DNA from: Vigna angularis
Taxonomy: Eukaryota > Streptophyta > Magnoliopsida > Fabales > Fabaceae
NCBI RefSeq assembly: GCF_016808095.1
Contig: NC_068974.1
Span: 19,948,825 to 20,012,824 of the forward strand
Reading direction: 5' to 3'
Length of the DNA: 64,000 nt
This document shows positions 58,115-64,000 of this stretch, in pieces (position 1 is the first letter of the stretch; each line of letters opens with the position of its first letter). Both the position numbers and the translations under genes were made by a program. A model generated the notes under the pieces. That model saw only the letters and a program-made list of their open reading frames with translations. It did not search any database and was not told where the DNA came from.

Positions 58115-59421
58115 TGATGACAAATTTATGAACACCGAAAACGGCGCCAAAAACTAGTTTAACCCTCGGCAAGTGTGACCGAATCGTATCAAGTAATAAA
58201 CTCGGTAAGACCAAGTATCGTTCTTCCAAAGGACTCACGACCTAGTTAGTTATATGATTTGTTGATTATTTAAGACTTGTGAACAATTGATTGTAGGTTT
58301 TAAATGCAAAAGACAATAATTAAACATGTATGCATAAATTTGATCAATGGAAAAGAGGAAATCAAACACTTTAATGTATTAGATGGATGAGTATGTTGTT
58401 GGGGTAATCAATTTCATCTTATCCACTCTCATATACTTTAGGAATTCATCATTCTTTTCATCAATATTAATGTCACTCTCTAAATCACCTTGCAAGAAGG
58501 TCTATCCTTAATTACGAGTTCACATATTCCTAGCATCCCTAATAATTAATTCTAAAGTGCAGAAGCTTAACGACAACCAACCTTCATATTCCTATGTCTA
58601 GGCAATATGCTATTGGGAGAAATTCTCCAGATCTAGATTTCCCTGTACGTTCCCGTATCGACAAAATCAATAATCATGGCATTGAATGAGTTAAACAATG
58701 CAAGCTTTAAGCAAGGAGGAAAAACCCTAACTAATGATGAAAGAAAGCATGTATCTTAAAATAAGATGTTAAAACACAAATTCCATATATGAGAGTTTCA
58801 CAAGACTACATTGCTTCCCCAACAACAATACAAGGTTTAGTTCACCATATTCATGGTGAAACTAGATGAACAATAATGAAAGAATGAAAGATAGAACCCT
58901 AGAAAGATGAGAAGGTAGCCTTAGCATCCAAGTTCTTCCTCCAAGGGGTGGAAAGGTGTGTGTTTACTTTGTCTCCAGCCAAAGATCCAAACCCTAGGAA
59001 GTCCTAAAGCTTATATATTATTCGTAATATTACAGAAAAGTGGGCATAAGCCCAAAATACCACCGCTCAGCGGTAAACTTCCGCTCAGCGGTACTAGCGT
59101 AAAGTCAATTTTCCCCTCAGCTGCATTTTCACCCCTCAGCGGAGCCAACGGGTGTTCCTGAGTGCCGCTCTACAGTACTTGCGGCTTCTCCTTTTGCACT
59201 TTTTGAGTTCTTTTCTGATTCCATCTCTATCCTTCTTCACTTCTTTCACCAAATTCACCTTAAAACCTGCATAAAATACTGAAATCAAGCATAAACCTGT
59301 CCAGCTCTCTTATTTCCAAAAATATGAACAAAAGCATGATTCCAAGCTAGTTTCTAAGTGTTAAAGGTTGCTTTTAGTATCAATTTTAAGCATGAAAATA
59401 ATAGTTTTTCAACTGTTATCA
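58115..59421 (-). repeat. 3' LTR (copy 11)
   Basis: 1,307 bp, + strand TGATGACAAATTT...GTTATCA, then 'caaccccaaactt' (element-sense polypurine side). The outer end carries the 41-bp extension with GGCGCCGTTTTCGG (element sense). The motif array is at 59,060-59,180 and the TATA area near 59,010-59,020. Confidence 0.87.
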
Positions 59422-61040
59422 CAACCCCAAACTTAGAACTTTGCTTGTCCTCAAGCAAACAAGATGTAACTCAATCTTCTACCAATCAATACAATGGTTT
59501 ACTCCATTCAAAAATCCTCTTTTCAAGATAAGTAAAAACTTCAATTAAGCTCATGACAAAGACTTCAATCAAGACATACACATGCTTTAGTGTTCACAAA
59601 GTCACTTAATATCCAACAAATGCTATTTTTCATGAATGATCAATCAACTAAGCATGGATGTTCATGTGCTCAGGGAATATTTCCTCACTAAGTAAAGTGT
59701 TTCACTCAAATACAAGTGTATAAGAGGTAATCACTCATTCGCTCTACTATCACAATGTCACATGAATTGACTTTGCCTTTCATTTAACCATAATCAAATA
59801 AATTCACAAGCATGCATCCTCACCAGGACTTTTCAATGGCTTGTAATGTGGCTGGGCTAACAAGAAAATTGGTTTTTCTAGATCACAAAACCCTTGAGTT
59901 AAGAGAATCATATAAACACAATCATTCTTACTTTTCCCCAACTTTCTTTTGCATTGAGCTTTGCTTTTTCTTTTCTTTTCTTTCTCTTTTTCTTTCTCTT
60001 TTCACATACTTAATTCTTAGCTCTTAGCTCAATGCTTTAAATTTCCCTTTCTATTTTCCAACAACCCCAAACTTGAACATTTGTCAATACCACAAAATAT
60101 TTTCTCCTTAACTCAAGGTAAAGCTTTTAAACAAGGGTTTTCAAATCATGTTCAAGGCTAGGGGTTCAAAGGATAGAACACATAGTGTTCTCTTTTAGTG
60201 GCTTATTTCATGAAATTGGCTAATACAAGGGTTACCAACAAATGGTCTTGATCATATGATGCAAACAAGCTAGTAATTCAATCATAGAAAACCTGGGCAA
60301 AGTCATTCATGCTTTCAAAGTAATAGCACTCAATCACAAAATCTCTCGAGCTCAAAACCTCACATATAAGCTCATTCACATTTGACATACACATCTTGCT
60401 TAATATCACAATCACAATCACAACATCATGCATTTGTTCACAAAGCTTGTGAACCACCTGTATAAGCATGTAATGTGCACATCTCAACATCAATCCATAT
60501 CAAGCATTACTTATCAAAAAACAATCATAAGCAAACCATCATAACAAACAAAGTTTCCAATTGAGTACATCAAACCCTATTCTAAAAACAAAAGTGAATG
60601 ATAAAACAAATCCTGCTCTAGTGCTTTGAAAAACTCAACCCCATCAATGATGCTCTCTCCCAACCCCAAACTTAGATGGAAAACTAGTGAGAAAGTGAGT
60701 GGAAGGGAGATTTTCTAAAGAGGAATGAAGGGAAAAATGTAGAGAACCTTTGGAAAAGTGTTTAGGATGTGTGTGCAGAGAAGAATCTGAAAATAGAGGC
60801 CAAAGCGTGACTTAGGGTATAAAAATACCATAATGGGCTCGGGTTCCGCTAAGGGGCAATCCTAAGCCCAACTTGCGATACCACCGCTCAGCGGCACTTT
60901 CGTGATGTGCTTTTCTTCTTCCTAGCTTGACCTAGGTGCCTTCTACTCATACCCCTCACTTGCTCCCTGCAATTAAATCACTCAAACATTTAATCCCTAT
61001 CATTCAACTAAAGCAGAATCAAAACAAACAATACAGATAA
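59422..61040 (-). other. Non-coding 3' interior of the element
   Basis: Homologous to 41,882-43,085 and 44,979-46,230. It has pyrimidine-rich stretches (59,955-60,005) and no open frame of interest. Compared with 46,260-46,550 most of the acidic remnant frame is deleted near 60,620. Confidence 0.65.
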
Positions 61041-61049
61041 AATCAATCA

Positions 61050-61356
61050 ACTGGGTTGCCTCCCAGGTAGCGCTTGTTTAACGTCACGAGCCTAACCCAA
61101 AATCCTCCAGCACCCTTTAGTAGATGCAAATCTTTCTTACCAACACCCATCAGTAGGTGTATACAAACATAGTATCTTTCAGTAGATACTCTTCCGCCTA
61201 ACATCCATCAGTAGATGTAAACCCTATAACAAACTTCTAACAAAAACAAAAATACCCAAAAGTTAAAATTACATCACCAAACCAAAAATTAAAAGTTCTT
61301 AAATCACTGGGTTGCCTCCCAGCAAGCGCTCTTTTAACGTCACTAGCTTGACCCAA
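61050..61356 (-). other. Box repeats flanking a hairpin array (second copy)
   Basis: Box A 61,050-61,100 and box B 61,306-61,356. Between them: 61,110-61,127 (GCACC/GATGC, one mismatch), 61,143-61,160 (ACACC/GGTGT), 61,171-61,190 (AGTATC/GATACT) and 61,201-61,218 (ACATC/GATGT). The loops are 8 nt, ending CAGTA or TAGTA. Same order and position as 47,175-47,450. Confidence 0.75.
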
Positions 61357-62960
61357 TAAAACTCAAGTTCTTTCTTCTTTTTCTTCTTTCTACTGAACTT
61401 CTTCAGGAATTTAATAAAACCAGGAACCTGTTGTAGTGTCTCAATCAGAGGAACTTTAATCTCCAATTTCTTGAAGATTTCCATAAAGCACTTAAATTTA
61501 TTTTCCTTCCTATGATTCTTCTTTAGATGAGGATGGGGTTTTCATATGATTCTCTCTCTCTTCCTCTCGTCCTCTTTCTCTTTTCTCTCACTTTCTTGTT
61601 CCTCTTTTTCTTTTCTCTTACTCTCTTTTTTTCTTTTCTTTTTCTACTCACTTTCTCAATCTTCACACAAATTTTCTCTTCTTCTTTCTCTTCTCTCTTT
61701 TTTCTCTCTTCTTTTTCCAACTCAACTTTTTTAACATTTACACTCACTAGCACTTTACACTCTTCCCTGGGGTTAATCTCAGTATTAGCCCCAAAATTAT
61801 TGTCAGGCCTTTCTTCCAACAACTTAGTAATTTGACCCATTTGAATCTCCAAGTTCGTAATAGCAGCTTCAGTGCTCTTTTGAGTGGATTCAGTTTCCTG
61901 TATGAATTGTTGAAGAGTTTCTTCCATCCTTATTGATCTTTCATTAAGTGTAGACATTAGTTGCCATAAGGTTGGCTGTTGTTGTTGCTTGTTAAATTGC
62001 CCTGATTGTCCAGTGTGCCCACTTTGTCCTTGACCAATACTTGGGTGTGGTTTCCACCCTTGATTGAAGTTCCCCTAACAGTATGGAAATTGATTGGCCA
62101 TGAAGTTAACATCGTCTAAAGCTTCCACTGGAAAGGCGCATTGACCATTGATATGGTCACCCCCACATAATTCACACATCGGTGGTTGAACCTGTGCAAC
62201 AGTCTTTAAATCTTTTGGCAGTTATGCAAGTATCTTTGTGAGATTCTCCAATTGTTGAGTTATTATCTTGTTCTGAGCTAACAAGGCATCATTGGATTGC
62301 AACTGTAGAACTCCTTTTTGTTAAATAGGAGCTCCTCTTTCACTATTCAGCTCATTATCATTAGTAGCCATGTTTTCAATTATTTTCGTGGCTTCCTCTG
62401 GAGTCTTCCACTTGATATTGCCTCCAGCTGAGGCGTCTAGCATCAACTTGGTTTGTGAACCAGGACCTCCAAGGAAGATTAAGACTACTTCTACTTCGTC
62501 AAATTCAAGCGTGGGAGTCTTTCTTAATAGGCTTTTGTACTTGTCCCATGCATGACCTAGTGATTCCTTCATGCCTTGCCTGAAAGATGAGATCTCTTGC
62601 TTTCCTTTGTTTACCTTGGATTGTGGAAAGTATTTGTTTAGGAACTTTGTCACCACTACTTCCCACTCTGTAAAGCTTCCTTCTGGAAAGAGTTCAACCA
62701 AAGCTTAGCGTTGCCTCCTAATGAGAATGGAAACAGGCTAAGTTTGATTGCTTTGTCAGGCACTCCATTTATCTTTACTGTATTGCAAATTTTATTAAAT
62801 GTTGTGAGGTGCTCATATGGGCTTTCATGTGACAACCCATTAAATTGGTTACTCTTCACCAATTGGATTAATGCTGGTTTCACCTCCATATTAGCTGCAT
62901 TGACCCTCCAGCTATATTAGTGTAATCTGCAAGAGTTCTTTTGGCATTATTATTCTCCAT
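61299..62960 (-). pseudogene. Athila-type gag
   Basis: Minus strand from ATG at 62,958-62,960 ('MENNNAKRTLADYTNIAGG'). One-base shift near 62,910, then 'NMEVKPALIQLVKSNQFNG', 'SPYEHLTTFNKICNTVKING' and 'IKLSLFPFSLGGNAKLWLNS'. After a shift near 62,700: 'FTEWEVVVTKFLNKYFP', 'SFRQGMKESLGHAWDKYKSL' and 'KLMLDASAGGNIKWKTPEEA', the standard gag order. A zinc knuckle CELCGGDHINGQC lies near 62,150-62,190, then 'GNFNQGWKPHPSIGQGQ'. Lys/Glu-rich linker to 61,523, then 'FMEIFKKLEIKVPLIETLQQ' and 'RLLGGNPVI'. A few stops and shifts mean it is a recent pseudogene. Capsid/nucleocapsid role is family knowledge. Confidence 0.85.
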
Positions 62961-62965
62961 CTCCT

Positions 62966-64000
62966 TGATGACAAATTTATGAACACCGAAAACGGCGCCA
63001 AAACCTTGTTTAACAATCGGCAAGTGTAACCGAATCGTATCAAGTAATAAAACTCGGTAAGACCAAGTATCGTTCTCCCAAAGGACTCACGGCCTAGTTA
63101 GCTATATGATTTGTTGATTATTTAAGACTTGTGAACAAATTCTTGTGGTTTCAAATGCAAAAGACAGTAATTAAACATGTATGCATGAATTTGATCAATG
63201 GAAAAGAGTAAAACAAACACGTAATGAATGATATGGATGAGTATGTTGTTGGGGTTATCAATTTCATCTTATCCACTCTCATATACTTTAGGAATTCATC
63301 AATCTTTTCATCAATGTTAATGCCACTCTCTAAATTACCTTGTCAAGAAGGCCTATCCTTAATTACGAGTTCATACAATTCCTAGCATTCCTAGTAATTA
63401 GGAGCTTAAAGGCAACCAATATGCTATTGGGAGAAATTCCCCAGATCTAGATCTCCCCGTACGTTCCCATATCGACAAAATCAATAATCATAGCAATGAA
63501 TGAGTTAAACAAAGCAAGCATTAAGCAAAGAGGAAAAACCCTAACTAATGATGAAAGAAAGCATATGTCTTAAAGTAAGATATTAAAACAAATTCCATAT
63601 ATGAGAGTTTCACAAGACTACATTGATTCCCCAACAACAATACAAGGTTTAGTTCACCATATTCATGGTGAATCTAGATGAACAATAATGAAAGAATGAA
63701 AGATAAAACCCTAGAAAGATGAGATGGTAGCCTAACCATCCAAAGATACAAACCCTAGGAACACCTAAAGCTTATATATTGTTCGTAATAATACAGAAAA
63801 TTAGGCCCAAGCCCAAAATAGTGCCGCTCAGCGGTAAACTACCGCTCAGCGGTAAGTGCGTGAGTTGTTTTCCTCCCCTCAGCGGCCTTTTCACCCCTCA
63901 GCGGAGCCAACGTGGGTTTCTGAGTGCCGCTTAGCGGTAAACTGCCGCTGAGCGGTAGTTGTGGCTTCTCCTTTTGCACTTTTTGATGTCTTTTTTGATT
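62966..64000 (-). repeat. 5' LTR, cut by window end (copy 12)
   Basis: + strand TGATGACAAATTT..., collinear with copy 11 and copy 4. The CAGCG array is at 63,820-63,960, with 'ccgctcagcggtaa' in direct and inverted form. The distal end lies beyond 64,000. Confidence 0.87.

Larger units (their letters stand above)
58115..64000 (-). mobile_element. Athila-like gag-only retrotransposon (runs off the window)
   Basis: 3' LTR 58,115-59,421, interior 59,422-62,965 (3.54 kb) and 5' LTR from 62,966 to beyond 64,000 (roughly 220-280 bases missing by comparison). The interior has gag (61,299-62,960) and non-coding 3' DNA but no protease, RT or integrase. The 5' LTR lies only 5 bp from the gag ATG, with no separate leader or primer site. 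It is the most complete member of the family in the window. Confidence 0.85.

Noticed and set aside
1..64000. tRNA, rRNA or other structural RNA genes
   Set aside because: No cloverleaf-like or rRNA-like sequence was noticed; the tRNA-complementary stretches are retroelement primer sites.

Overview
This window is nuclear DNA from a plant. It has one real host gene, split into 17 GT-AG exons and rich in introns, set in a dense nest of LTR retrotransposons, solo LTRs, CACTA elements and MITEs. The overall base composition is AT-rich, and nothing resembles a bacterial operon. The host protein and the retroelement families (short leaders with tRNA-type primer sites, LTRs carrying TAATCGATTA words, gag-only Athila-like elements) suggest a dicot, most likely a papilionoid legume such as Vigna or Phaseolus. 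That placement is inference from recall, not a database result.

Region 1-17,724 holds a complete ZINC INDUCED FACILITATOR-LIKE (ZIFL) major facilitator transporter on the + strand. I could join 17 exons in frame to 489 codons plus a stop. Intron 9 is 9.7 kb and contains a whole Ty1/copia element (5,223-13,659, minus strand), itself broken by solo LTRs and a fold-back LTR rearrangement. Intron 11 carries a solo LTR (14,820-16,089). The first ~850 bases have a different composition and look organelle-derived (tentative).

Region 18,178-22,473 is a left-truncated CACTA element. It has palindromic subterminal repeats and a decayed minus-strand gene joining a transposase-associated domain to DUF8039-like and Ulp1-like protease segments. 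Region 23,060-24,440 has gypsy integrase and copia gag/protease remnants. Region 25,646-36,258 is a nested stack: copia LTR, TRIM, small CACTA element, solo LTRs and MITEs, each dated relative to the next by target-site duplications. Region 36,259-39,785 is a gag-only copia-type element.

Region 41,233-51,645 is a tandem, LTR-sharing array of a gag-only Athila-like gypsy family with two 9-bp minisatellites. A further member runs from 58,115 past the window end. Twelve LTR copies of this family, in three subfamilies, occur in the window and are its main theme. Between 51,646 and 58,114 lie LTR-like debris, a TIR element with captured GC-rich sequence (55,389-57,217) and a truncated MITE.

The most unusual signals are: (i) small hairpins in the non-coding interior of the Athila-like elements, with a near-constant 8-nt loop and stems that change in a compensatory way; (ii) a target-site-supported shift of the LTR 3' boundary by about 41 bp that brings a primer-binding-site-like sequence inside the LTR; (iii) the LTR-sharing array in which minisatellites replace internal sequence; and (iv) the chimeric CACTA gene.
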